DNA of 11,282 nucleotides from Lachnospiraceae bacterium UBA7225 (lineage in GTDB: Bacteria; Bacillota; Clostridia; Lachnospirales; Lachnospiraceae): assembly GCA_002473385.1 (NCBI GenBank), contig DKTR01000126.1, positions 27,751 through 39,032 of the forward strand, given 5' to 3'. The position numbers were made by a program, and so were the translations under genes. Below the pieces are notes generated by a model. That model saw only the letters and a program-made list of their open reading frames with translations. It was not told the DNA's origin and searched no databases. Of this stretch, positions 5,217 through 11,282 are shown piece by piece. Positions within the stretch are counted from its first letter, which is position 1. Each line of letters opens with the position of its first letter.

Positions 5217-5969
5217 CTAAATATCTGCAAGCCGCTGTATAGCTTCCTTCATTATAATAGAAATGCCATGTTCGGAAAGATACCCCATGGCACCGGCAGA
5301 AAATCTGACACTTGCTCCATATTCGGACAGCGTGTTGCAGATGCGGTTGAATTCCTCCGGCGTGTGCGAAGAACTGCCAAGGGACAGATAATATTCCCTG
5401 GTTTCCGGATGCTTGAACAGAGAATTTTCCCCGTGATAGCTTCCGCCGAGTGCGCGGGCTGCATGGATGACATCGTCCAGAGAGCCAAAGCAGTAAAGCC
5501 TGGTAATATCTACCACCGGCTCTGTTTCTTCGGCAGAGCCTTCTGTCTGCTGACCGTTTTCCTCCGTCTTCTGGGTCAGATTTTTATGAGCCTCCCGGAT
5601 TTTGCGGAATAGGTTCAGAATATCATCTGCACCCTCCATCTTCAGACCGGAGAAGGTGCTTTCCGCATCGGGTGCATCGCCGCCGGGAGCGAACTTGGCA
5701 AAGCGGGTATCCAGCTCATCCGGATCCTCCACTTTGGTAATAATCAAAATAAGAGATTCCGAAGACATGGGAATTGCTTCTATCATAATAGGAATGTCGT
5801 TCGCTTCAAAACCAAATTCGTAAGCAGCCTGCTGCATCATCTCGCGGAACAGCGATTTTGCTTTTTCGCCTCCGTAGACAAGCTCAAGCAGATTCAGATG
5901 ACGCGATGCCAGATCTTCGCGCGTCAATGTGCAGCGGATCTGGTTGTCGTTGAGCTTTTCCAGTTTCAT
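5217..5969 (-). CDS. mecA: Adaptor protein MecA
   Basis: This 250-residue protein has the two-domain MecA layout. The N-terminal substrate-binding domain (about 1-85) starts with the very typical MKLEKLNDNQIRCTL and has a TREDL helix and a run of hydrophobic strand residues near 71-80. An acidic and Gln-rich linker (about 100-153) follows, then the C-terminal domain (154-250) that docks on ClpC, with Tyr159, Phe161 and repeated small loops. In Bacillus MecA delivers ComK and other proteins to ClpCP. In clostridia without ComK its targets are less clear, though general ClpC activation is likely. The start at 5969 was preferred to an open frame reaching 6011 because of the GAGGAG site 7 bases upstream and the family N-terminus. 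It is a single gene with its own promoter, convergent with the feo operon. Confidence 0.93.
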   Translation of the reverse strand: MKLEKLNDNQIRCTLTREDLASRHLNLLELVYGGEKAKSLFREMMQQAAYEFGFEANDIPIMIEAIPMSSESLILIITKVEDPDELDTRFAKFAPGGDAPDAESTFSGLKMEGADDILNLFRKIREAHKNLTQKTEENGQQTEGSAEETEPVVDITRLYCFGSLDDVIHAARALGGSYHGENSLFKHPETREYYLSLGSSSHTPEEFNRICNTLSEYGASVRFSAGAMGYLSEHGISIIMKEAIQRLADI

Positions 5970-6011
5970 GAAACCACTCCTCACTAAATAAATGTCTTGA
6001 TTTATAAACAC

Positions 6012-6040
6012 AGTATAACCTACTTTGCAGGAAAATGCAA
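6012..6040 (-). promoter_or_regulatory. Sigma-A promoter of mecA
   Basis: Reading the minus strand, -35 TTGCAT (6035-6040) and -10 TATACT (6012-6017) are 17 bases apart. Transcription would begin about 35-40 bases before the mecA ATG. Confidence 0.8.
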
Positions 6041-6042
6041 AG
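6023..6042. promoter_or_regulatory. Inverted repeat inside the mecA promoter
   Basis: CTTTGCA (6023-6029) and TGCAAAG (6036-6042) form a perfect 7-6-7 inverted repeat. It covers the -35 hexamer and most of the spacer, a place suited to a repressor. No regulator can be assigned. Confidence 0.4.
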
Positions 6043-6096
6043 GAAAAGCATGGTTTGCGGTATTAAAAAAAAATAAAATAAAAAATAAAAAAACAC

Positions 6097-6125
6097 TTGC
6101 AATAATGACACAAAATATATATAAT
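6097..6125 (+). promoter_or_regulatory. Strong sigma-A promoter of the small hypothetical gene
   Basis: -35 TTGCAA (6097-6102) and perfect -10 TATAAT (6120-6125) have a 17-base spacer. About 35 bases of almost pure A/T (6061-6093) lie just upstream and would act as an UP-like element. It is back to back with the mecA promoter. Confidence 0.82.
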
Positions 6126-6269
6126 AATCAATAAGAGAAGGAACACAAACAAAATCACGCAGGAAAGGAGGGCAGATTTCCCTTCTCTGAATAAAACGTT
6201 TTCTTTTTGCGCTGAAATATATCACGAACGCACCAGAGGAATGGATCGGCAAAAGAAAACAGAAAGTGA
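6126..6269 (+). other. Leader with an unused ribosome binding site
   Basis: The transcript from 6097-6125 would carry about 135 untranslated bases. AGAGAAGG (from about 6134) can pair with CCTTCTCT (6181-6188), enclosing the strong Shine-Dalgarno-like AGGAAAGGAGGG (6161-6172). No ATG, GTG or TTG start lies at the right distance behind it. A 10-codon frame starting ATG at 6241 ends TGA at 6271-6273, overlapping the GTG start of the next gene by two bases. Confidence 0.45.
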
Positions 6270-6620
6270 GTGAGTACCATCGAACAGAAAAAAGGATTCA
6301 TCAGCCAGGCGCATCCTGCCAGGAGCAGACAGGTGAAAAACAGCAGGCTGTACTGGGAGCTGAAAAAATACCAGGAGGCAGGCATCCAGCTCTGGCTGGA
6401 TGGGAAGCCAAGTACGTCTTACCAGATCGCAGACTGTGTCTGCGAGCGGACAAATTATATGCGTGATTATTATATAGATTGCCAGAATCAGGTATGTGGT
6501 ATAGGATTTGACAGAATCAGAAAAGATAATCAACAGACAGTGCAGTCCCCTTGTGCAAAAAGCTTAAATAAATGTGAATATTTTCTGAAAAAGTCGAAAA
6601 TTGTTAGAACTAAGCACTAA
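6270..6620 (+). CDS. Small hypothetical protein with a GTG start
   Basis: This is a 116-residue, basic, Cys-containing soluble protein with no membrane segment or signal peptide. I do not recognise a characterised family. The middle, from KNSRLYWELKKYQEAGIQLW through SYQIADCVCERTNYMRDYYI to GIGFDRI (about residues 23-83), looks like a conserved domain found in Lachnospiraceae hypothetical proteins; this is from memory and not verified. An in-frame TGA lies directly before the GTG at 6270, so the frame cannot extend upstream. The ribosome binding site there is weak. Its start overlaps the end of a 10-codon frame (MDRQKKTESE), so the gene may be translationally coupled, or the true start may have been lost by a frameshift. 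It has a strong promoter about 145 bases upstream and no clear terminator. No function is proposed. Confidence 0.6.
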   Translation: MSTIEQKKGFISQAHPARSRQVKNSRLYWELKKYQEAGIQLWLDGKPSTSYQIADCVCERTNYMRDYYIDCQNQVCGIGFDRIRKDNQQTVQSPCAKSLNKCEYFLKKSKIVRTKH

Positions 6621-6628
6621 GGTATGAT
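6601..6628 (+). promoter_or_regulatory. Possible promoter of the GH18 gene leader
   Basis: TTGTTA (6601-6606) and TATGAT (6623-6628) are separated by 16 bases. They overlap the stop of the preceding gene. A second -10-like TATACT follows directly after. It would give a leader of about 250 bases containing two large hairpins. It is a moderate match only, and I saw no clear sporulation-sigma promoter nearer the gene. Confidence 0.4.
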
Positions 6629-6658
6629 ATACTATATTCATAATGAATTTTCGTGATG

Positions 6659-6717
6659 CCAGGGTCAAAAGGTCTAAACCCACGTGAGCTTGCTCATATG
6701 TGGGTGAAAGACCCTGG
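6659..6717 (+). ncRNA. Structured element A in the GH18 leader
   Basis: CCAGGGTC (6659-6666) pairs perfectly with GACCCTGG (6710-6717). Inside, ACCCAC (6678-6683) pairs with GTGGGT (6700-6705), and TGAG (6685-6688) pairs with CTCA (6693-6696) around a four-base loop. The result is one long hairpin with two internal loops. There is no T run after it, so it is not a terminator. It matches no riboswitch class I know. It may be a regulatory RNA or a dispersed intergenic repeat. Confidence 0.5.
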
Positions 6718-6787
6718 GACCCGCCCTGTATTCGCAAATCGCCCCGCTTACTTCGGCCGCGCGGCTGTTTTGTTCATACGGGTCAGC

Positions 6788-6845
6788 GTCTCTCATGCAT
6801 GAGCGCCTATGTGAGCAGGCTCACTTTGTGCTTCTGCATGGAGAC
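6788..6845 (+). ncRNA. Structured element B in the GH18 leader
   Basis: GTCTC-T-CATGCA (6788-6799, one bulged T) pairs with TGCATGGAGAC (6835-6845) to give 11 base pairs. An inner hairpin, GTGAG (6811-6815) with CTCAC (6820-6824), closes on CAGG. The inner part resembles that of element A (GTGAGC-NN-GCTCA in both). The structure ends about 20 bases before the GH18 ribosome binding site. Confidence 0.45.
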
Positions 6846-6881
6846 CGGGCTTTCATAGTATATACCTGGGAGGTGCAATGT

Positions 6882-8582
6882 ATGAAAAAAAAGGCAGCAC
6901 CGCTGCTGGCTGCTGTGGTTCTGGTGGTGGTTGTGGCAGCAATCGTTCTTACGACGAATCTGGTAAAGAAGTACACCCCTACATCGGAAGTGATGGAAGG
7001 AAAAGAGTATTTTGGCTTGTCCTCAGAGGATGAGGCAGCTGTTATTATAGGAAGAGAGACTTCCGAATATAAGGGCATGGTATTGGACGGCATCTGCTAT
7101 GTAGATTTTGAAGTGGTAAAGAAATTTCTGAATGATCGTTTCTACTGGGATTCCGAGGCGAATCTGATGCTTTATACTACGCCGACTGATATCATCGAGA
7201 TTCCGGCGGGGGGTCAGAAATATACAGCTACCGGCAGATCCGAGACGGTGACCTATGATATCGTGAAGGTGGATGGGACAAAAACGTATCTGGCGCTTGA
7301 TTTTGTCCAGAAGTATACAAATCTGGAGTATGAATTGTTTCATGATCCGGAGCGTATTGTAATCACAAACACGTGGGGCGAAAAGACAGTGGCGACGATC
7401 CGTAAAAACGGAAAGCTGCGCTACCAGGGAGGCATCAAGAGCCCTATTCTGCGGGAGCTTCAGAAAAATGAAGTTGTTACAGTACTTGAACCGATGGAGG
7501 ATTGGACTGGTGTTCTGACGCAGGATGGCTATTTTGGCTATATAAATAATGACAGGTTGGTGGATGAGCGCACTGAGACGGTGAATCGCGAATTCGAAGA
7601 GCCGGAATACACCTCGGTGGCGAAGGATTATAAGATCAATATGGTATGGCATGTGATCAGTAATATGGATGCAAATTATAATATCATATACGACATTGCC
7701 TCGGTGAAAGGCGTCAATACGATCTCGCCCACCTGGTTTTCCATTGCGTCAAACGATGGGACACTGAGCAGTCTTGCCGATGCAGACTATGTGGCTACTG
7801 CGCATCGCAATGATATGGAGGTGTGGGCCCTGGTAGATAATTTCAGCCCGGATATCGACACGACGACAGTACTGAAATCTACCGAATCACGTACAAAGAT
7901 GGAGAACTCGCTGATCGCGTCTGCGATTGAATATGGGTTTGACGGTATCAATGTGGATTTTGAAAGCATTCCGGAGGAGGCTGCGGACGGATATATACAG
8001 TTTATCCGTGAATTATCCGTAAAATGCCGGAAGAACGGGCTGGTGCTTTCGGTGGACGTGCCGGTGCCGATGTCGTTTAATGAGCACTATAATCGTGCGG
8101 AGCTGGGAAAAGTCTGTGATTATGTGATCGTGATGGGTTATGATGAGCATTATGACGGATCAGAGGAAGCCGGTTCTGTGGCGAGTCTTTCTTTTGAAAA
8201 CCAGGGCATTCTGGATACGCGCAGGGATGTTCCGGCAGAGAAGCTGATCAGCGGGATCCCGTTTTATACAAGGCTCTGGAAGACCCAGACAAATGCGGAC
8301 GGGACAACCACTGTCACCAGTGAAGCATATGGCATGGCGGATGGTCAGCAGGTTCTGGAAAACAATAACGTAGAAGCTGCCTGGGACGAGACGACCGGTC
8401 AGAATTATGCCGGATTTGAGGGTGACGATGGTTCGCTCTACCAGATCTGGCTGGAGGATGACAAATCTATCGAGGAGAAGCTGACGCTGGTCAAGGATTA
8501 TGGGCTTGCCGGGGTTGCCGGGTGGCGGCTGGGTCTGGAAACGGATTCCGTCTGGGATATTATTCTGAAATATGTGAGCTGA
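6882..8582 (+). CDS. Membrane-anchored glycoside hydrolase family 18 protein with SH3-like domain
   Basis: This 566-residue protein begins with a short basic head and one hydrophobic helix (about 5-26), either an anchor or an uncleaved signal. A region of about 40-160 with alternating strands resembles the copper-amine-oxidase-like N-terminal repeats of secreted clostridial proteins. A bacterial SH3-like domain follows (about 167-230). The C-terminal GH18 barrel (about 252-566) resembles YaaH/SleL. It carries DGINVDFE (354-361), with Glu361 as catalytic acid, then MGYD (418-421) and a C-terminal Ala-Gly-Trp. Such enzymes cut N-acetylglucosaminyl links in peptidoglycan or chitin. Beside cwlD and spoIID, action on spore or septal peptidoglycan is likely but inferred. 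The frame is open back to 6795, but GGGAGGTG six bases before the ATG at 6882 decides the start. Confidence 0.9.
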   Translation: MKKKAAPLLAAVVLVVVVAAIVLTTNLVKKYTPTSEVMEGKEYFGLSSEDEAAVIIGRETSEYKGMVLDGICYVDFEVVKKFLNDRFYWDSEANLMLYTTPTDIIEIPAGGQKYTATGRSETVTYDIVKVDGTKTYLALDFVQKYTNLEYELFHDPERIVITNTWGEKTVATIRKNGKLRYQGGIKSPILRELQKNEVVTVLEPMEDWTGVLTQDGYFGYINNDRLVDERTETVNREFEEPEYTSVAKDYKINMVWHVISNMDANYNIIYDIASVKGVNTISPTWFSIASNDGTLSSLADADYVATAHRNDMEVWALVDNFSPDIDTTTVLKSTESRTKMENSLIASAIEYGFDGINVDFESIPEEAADGYIQFIRELSVKCRKNGLVLSVDVPVPMSFNEHYNRAELGKVCDYVIVMGYDEHYDGSEEAGSVASLSFENQGILDTRRDVPAEKLISGIPFYTRLWKTQTNADGTTTVTSEAYGMADGQQVLENNNVEAAWDETTGQNYAGFEGDDGSLYQIWLEDDKSIEEKLTLVKDYGLAGVAGWRLGLETDSVWDIILKYVS

Positions 8583-8595
8583 AGCAAAAATGCTG

Positions 8596-8635
8596 CCCCT
8601 GCCGCATATACTTGTAATAAAGTATACGGCAGGGG
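8596..8635 (+). terminator. Long hairpin between the GH18 gene and cwlD, overlapping the cwlD ribosome binding site
   Basis: CCCCTGCCG (8596-8604) pairs with CGGCAGGGG (8627-8635). After a two-base bulge, TATACTT (8607-8613) pairs with AAGTATA (8620-8626), giving 16 base pairs. Only TATTT follows, so it is a weak terminator at best. The AGGGG that should act as the cwlD ribosome binding site (8631-8635) is inside the stem. Confidence 0.6.
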
Positions 8636-8642
8636 TATTTGT

Positions 8643-9365
8643 ATGCGAAAAAATAAAAGGATTCTGGAGCTGCTCATGACGGTTCTGATTCTGGTATGCG
8701 CATTTTATGTTGGAAGACTCGGCGCCAGCATTACAGCATCCGGAGAGGTGAAGAGCGGGAGCGGAGAGGAAGTGGTTCATGATAAGATTACGGTAGTCGT
8801 AGACGCAGGGCACGGGGGAATTGACGCCGGGAAGGTGGGGGTGAATGGCGCACTCGAGAAAGAAATCAATCTTGCGATCGCAAAGAAGCTTGCCGCCCGG
8901 CTTGAGGAAAACGGGATAACGGCAGTGCTGACGCGGGAGGGAGACGGAGGGCTTTACGACGAGGATGAGGCAAATAAAAAGCAGCAGGACATGAAAAAAC
9001 GCTGTGCAGCAATTGATTCGCAGGAGCCTCTTCTTGCTGTCAGCATTCATCAGAACAGCTATACGGAAAGCTCGGTGAAAGGACCGCAGGTATTTTTTTA
9101 CGAGAATTCCGCACAGGGACAGGAGCTTGCCGCTGCCTTGCAGGAGGCGCTGAACGAGGGACTGGAAATTGAACGCCCGCGGGAAAGCAAGGCAAATGAC
9201 AGCTACTATCTGCTGCGGAAAACCAAAACGCCGACTGTGATCATTGAATGCGGCTTTCTGAGCAATCCGGAGGAAGCGGAGAAGCTGGTGACGGACGCTT
9301 ACCAGGAGAAGGTGGCAAAGGCAGTGTGCAGCGGTATTCTGCAATATATGGAGGAACATACATAA
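8643..9365 (+). CDS. cwlD: N-acetylmuramoyl-L-alanine amidase, CwlD type
   Basis: This 240-residue Amidase_3 enzyme has an N-terminal membrane or signal helix (about 8-24) and a single catalytic domain (about 48-238). It lacks the SPOR or wall-binding repeats of vegetative amidases; this size and layout match CwlD. Zinc ligands are visible as His57 (DAGHGG), Glu72 (LEKEINL) and His136 (SIHQNS), with the catalytic Glu202 in IIECGFLSN. CwlD removes the peptide side chain from muramic acid in forming spores. PdaA then converts the residue to the muramic-delta-lactam by which germination enzymes recognise cortex. The domain is complete. The ATG at 8643 follows AGGGG by seven bases. A hairpin before it and a strong terminator after it suggest partly independent expression from its neighbours. 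Confidence 0.9.
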   Translation: MRKNKRILELLMTVLILVCAFYVGRLGASITASGEVKSGSGEEVVHDKITVVVDAGHGGIDAGKVGVNGALEKEINLAIAKKLAARLEENGITAVLTREGDGGLYDEDEANKKQQDMKKRCAAIDSQEPLLAVSIHQNSYTESSVKGPQVFFYENSAQGQELAAALQEALNEGLEIERPRESKANDSYYLLRKTKTPTVIIECGFLSNPEEAEKLVTDAYQEKVAKAVCSGILQYMEEHT

Positions 9366-9379
9366 ATAGTTATAAAACC

Positions 9380-9415
9380 AAAATCCCTCTCATAAAATGG
9401 TATGAGAGGGATTTT
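9380..9415. terminator. Terminator-like hairpin after cwlD
   Basis: AAAATCCCTCTCATA (9380-9394) and TATGAGAGGGATTTT (9401-9415) form a perfect 15-bp stem with a six-base loop. The stem ends in A and T runs, so it could work in both directions, though the downstream T run is only four bases. It lies 35 bases before the spoIID ATG. Confidence 0.75.
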
Positions 9416-9450
9416 ACTGTCCCGGAAAAACTTACTGTGGAGCGGATTTT

Positions 9451-10302
9451 ATGATGAAAAGACGCATAGAATATATTTTAACCGGTATTTTGGTGATACT
9501 GGTGCTGCCATGTGCCATGATGCTTCTTCTGGACAACCGGATGAGTGAAATTTACCGCGTGATAAAAAATGAGACAGATTATATTACGGTAAAAACGAAC
9601 AGCGGAACCATTGAAATGGAACTGGAGGAATACGTCATCGGTGTGACAGCGGCACAGATTCCTGCCGGATATGATCTGGAGGCGGTGAAGGCGCAGATGA
9701 TTGCGGCCCGGACAAATCTGTACCGGCAGATTGAGGCGGAAGAAAGAGTAGAGAATGAGGCGTATCTGACCATGACGGAGCTGGAGCGTATGGGTGCTGC
9801 AGAAAAATTTCTGCGGGCACAGAGAGAGACGCAGGGACAGGTTCTGACATGGGAGGACAAGCCGATCCTGGCATCCTTTCATGCATGCAGCGCGGGAAAT
9901 ACGCGGGATGCAGAGGAGGTGTTCCGGTCGGAGGAATATCCCTATCTGGTATCAAAGGTCTGCCCATCGGATACGGATGCGGCAGGTGCGGAGACGACGC
10001 TTCAAATTGATGATTCATGGGCGCAGATGCAGGTAACTGCGCGGGATGGTGCCGGATATGTGCTGCAGATTTCTCTGGAGGGCGAAACAATGTCAGGAGA
10101 GGAATTCCGTAATCTGCTGGGTCTTCCTTCTGCGAATTTCGAGATCAGCACAACGGAAGAAGGAACCTATCTGACGATACACGGTGTGGGACACGGACTG
10201 GGAATGAGCCAGTATACGGCGCAGCAGATGGCACTGAGCGGAAAAAATTATAAAGAAATTCTTGGTTATTTCTATCCGGGCACGGAGCTGGTGCAATACT
10301 GA
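9451..10302 (+). CDS. spoIID: SpoIID family peptidoglycan lytic transglycosylase
   Basis: This 283-residue protein has one N-terminal membrane helix (about 8-28) and a SpoIID/LytB domain (about 44-283). Family hallmarks are EEYVIGV (59-65), EAVKAQMIAARTN (77-89), FHACSAGNT (143-151) and GVGHGLGMSQ (245-254), ending in the YFYPGTEL motif. In the mother-cell membrane SpoIID forms the DMP engulfment complex with SpoIIM and SpoIIP and cuts denuded glycan strands. The family catalytic Glu, in the sequence usually read as Ala-(Ser/Ala)-Glu-Met-Pro, is here Gln69 (AAQIP). The codon is CAG where GAG would give Glu. The gene is followed by spoIIQ, the order known in Clostridioides difficile. GGAG eight bases before the first of two ATGs sets the start. 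Confidence 0.9.
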   Translation: MMKRRIEYILTGILVILVLPCAMMLLLDNRMSEIYRVIKNETDYITVKTNSGTIEMELEEYVIGVTAAQIPAGYDLEAVKAQMIAARTNLYRQIEAEERVENEAYLTMTELERMGAAEKFLRAQRETQGQVLTWEDKPILASFHACSAGNTRDAEEVFRSEEYPYLVSKVCPSDTDAAGAETTLQIDDSWAQMQVTARDGAGYVLQISLEGETMSGEEFRNLLGLPSANFEISTTEEGTYLTIHGVGHGLGMSQYTAQQMALSGKNYKEILGYFYPGTELVQY

Positions 10303-10321
10303 GCGAATCTGGATTCTTTTT

Positions 10322-10350
10322 GTATAAATCACTCATTTATGGAAATCATA
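10322..10350 (+). promoter_or_regulatory. Candidate sigma-F-type promoter of spoIIQ
   Basis: GTATA (10322-10326) and GGAAATCATA (10341-10350) are separated by 14 bases. They match the forespore sigma-F pattern (GTATA, then GG-N2-A-N-A-H-T-R) with one mismatch in the -10 element. It lies 40 bases before the spoIIQ start, and spoIIQ is sigma-F dependent in Bacillus. No comparable sigma-A promoter is visible in the gap. Confidence 0.55.
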
Positions 10351-10389
10351 TGTGTAGAACCATAATGAACATAATATGAGGTGACAAAT

Positions 10390-11148
10390 ATGCAAAAAGA
10401 AAAGGTATTACGTATTTTGAAAAACAAGGGAACTCTTGGAGTTATGACGCTTTGTCTTGTGGGTGCCGTTGCGTTTGCCACATACCGGACAGGCTATGAC
10501 AGCAGCCAGGAGACGGCTCCGGATACAGTGGTCACACAGGAAAGTGAGGAACCGGAGCAGGATCTGGAGGCAGCAGGTGCGGACGTGGTAGCAAAATTGC
10601 AGCCGGTGCAGGACTATACTGCGGCAAATGAAAAGGATGTAGATCCCGCATCTCTGGAAGTGGCAGACACGGTGCAGGAGGCAGCGGATGTCAGCTCTTC
10701 GGCAGCGTCAGCAATTCTGCAGCCGACCGTCAACTTTCAGGACGACTCGCTTCTTGCCTGGCCCGCAGCCGGTACCGTATTGATGGATTATAACATGGGC
10801 AGTACGGTTTATTTTGAGACGCTCAACCAGTATAAATACAATCCGGCGCTGATCATCAGCAGTACAGTGGGTAATCCGGTGGTTGCGTCCGCGAAGGGCA
10901 TTGTAGAATCCATTAGCGTGAACGAGGAAACGGGAACCACTCTGAAACTGAATCTGGGGAATAATTACAGCCTCGTTTACGGGCAGCTGAAGGAACTGGC
11001 TGTATCCGAGGGGGATGTGGTAGAACAGGGGCAGCTTCTTGGTTACGTCAGTGAGCCCACAAAGTATTACTGTGAGGAAGGAAGCAACCTGTACTTCCAG
11101 ATGCAGAAAGAAGGAAAACCGGTCGATCCGTTTTTATATCTGGAATAA
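10390..11148 (+). CDS. spoIIQ: SpoIIQ-type protein with degenerate M23 (LytM) domain
   Basis: This 252-residue protein has a short basic head, one membrane helix (about 15-31), an acidic low-complexity linker (about 38-118) and a LytM-type domain (about 122-252). The domain shows the usual landmarks: WPAAGTV (124-130), GNPVVASAKGIV, then VSEGDVVEQGQLLGYV (205-220) and a C-terminal PVDPFLYL. None of the zinc ligands of active M23 peptidases is present. The HxxxD region reads NPALI (Asn151, Ile155), and the HLH motif reads NLY (233-235). SpoIIQ sits in the forespore membrane and binds mother-cell SpoIIIAH to form the channel across the septum. A structural role without catalysis is therefore plausible. 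Following spoIID supports the identity. The ATG at 10390 is preferred to the in-frame GTG at 10381, which is part of its GAGGTG ribosome binding site. Confidence 0.85.
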   Translation: MQKEKVLRILKNKGTLGVMTLCLVGAVAFATYRTGYDSSQETAPDTVVTQESEEPEQDLEAAGADVVAKLQPVQDYTAANEKDVDPASLEVADTVQEAADVSSSAASAILQPTVNFQDDSLLAWPAAGTVLMDYNMGSTVYFETLNQYKYNPALIISSTVGNPVVASAKGIVESISVNEETGTTLKLNLGNNYSLVYGQLKELAVSEGDVVEQGQLLGYVSEPTKYYCEEGSNLYFQMQKEGKPVDPFLYLE

Positions 11149-11211
11149 AGGACAGGATTGCGGAAAACCGAAGGGTGCAGCAGCCGGAAGGCTTTCTTTT
11201 ATGACACAGAG

Positions 11212-11252
11212 AAATACCGTCTGCAGGGACAGCGCCTGCAGGCGGTATTTTT
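11212..11252 (+). terminator. Terminator after spoIIQ
   Basis: AAATACCGTCTGCAGG (11212-11227) pairs over its full length with CCTGCAGGCGGTATTT (11235-11250), with one U-G pair and a seven-base loop. It runs into TTTTT. A smaller GCC-GGAA-GGC hairpin with a T-rich tail lies about 20 bases upstream (near 11183-11200). The remaining 30 bases show no supported gene start. Confidence 0.85.
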
Positions 11253-11282
11253 GGACAGCAAAAAAGCGGGTGATGGGAATCG

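Noticed and set aside
4858..5230. Overlapping minus-strand frames across the 44-bp repeat
   Set aside because: Their repeated peptides only translate the tandem repeat. There is no start context and they overlap the Cys-rich gene and terminator.
6754..6774. CGGCC-GCGC-GGCTG followed by TTTTGTT as a terminator between the two leader hairpins
   Set aside because: The stem is five pairs with one wobble and the T run is broken. It is weak and would cut off the GH18 leader.
8160..9359. Long minus-strand open frame of about 400 codons opposite the GH18 gene and cwlD
   Set aside because: It is antisense to two genes with clear family motifs and its translation, rich in Cys, His and Leu, resembles no protein. 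It is a shadow frame.
10305..10321. GAAT-CTGG-ATTC-TTTTT after spoIID as a terminator
   Set aside because: A four-pair A/T-rich stem is too weak to support the call.
11273..11282. ATG at the right edge as the start of another gene (spoIIID would be expected)
   Set aside because: The codons Met-Gly-Ile do not match SpoIIID, and the nearest GGG-rich stretch is too close to be a ribosome binding site.

Overview
The window reads as chromosome of an anaerobic, spore-forming Bacillota. Lachnospiraceae (Clostridia) is the best guess. The reasons are a PerR-type regulator beside what may be a rubrerythrin-like gene, a clostridial Feo operon with two FeoA proteins and a Cys-rich FeoB partner, MecA, and the gene order spoIID-spoIIQ known from clostridia. 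Composition is moderate in GC and looks uniform. I see no insertion sequence, phage gene, tRNA, rRNA or CRISPR array.

Region 1 (1-1600), peroxide/metal regulation. A Fur-family repressor with the full PerR ligand set (193-588, minus) precedes the first codons of another minus-strand gene (1-11). Both have near-consensus sigma-A promoters, and each promoter is followed by a related 15-bp element, which suggests a shared operator. A YitT-family membrane protein diverges from perR (733-1593).

Region 2 (1600-5215), ferrous iron uptake. A short DtxR-family regulator (1604-1975, minus) is divergent to feoA-feoA-feoB and a 58-residue Cys-rich membrane protein. Three palindromes of the form GGTTAG-N6-CTAAC(C) lie in this operon: one on the promoter, one just downstream, and one between the second feoA and feoB. 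They are probably the sites of the divergent regulator. The leader also has a terminator-like hairpin. A bidirectional terminator and a 44-bp tandem repeat separate the operon from convergent mecA.

Region 3 (5217-6881). mecA (minus) has its own promoter with an embedded inverted repeat. Back to back with it, a strong promoter drives a long leader and a small unrecognised gene (6270-6620). After this comes about 260 bp of non-coding DNA with two elaborate hairpins that share a core.

Region 4 (6882-11282), cell wall and sporulation. A membrane-anchored GH18 hydrolase, a CwlD-type amidase, SpoIID and a SpoIIQ-type LytM protein follow in one direction, separated by strong hairpins. CwlD acts in cortex maturation; SpoIID and SpoIIQ act in engulfment. 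The SpoIID protein has Gln at the position where the family normally has its catalytic Glu. The SpoIIQ protein has lost all the M23 zinc ligands. A sigma-F-like promoter precedes spoIIQ.

No wholly new system is evident. The points most worth a second look are the three-box Feo control, the hybrid metal site of its regulator, the altered SpoIID catalytic position, and the structured RNA ahead of the GH18 gene.
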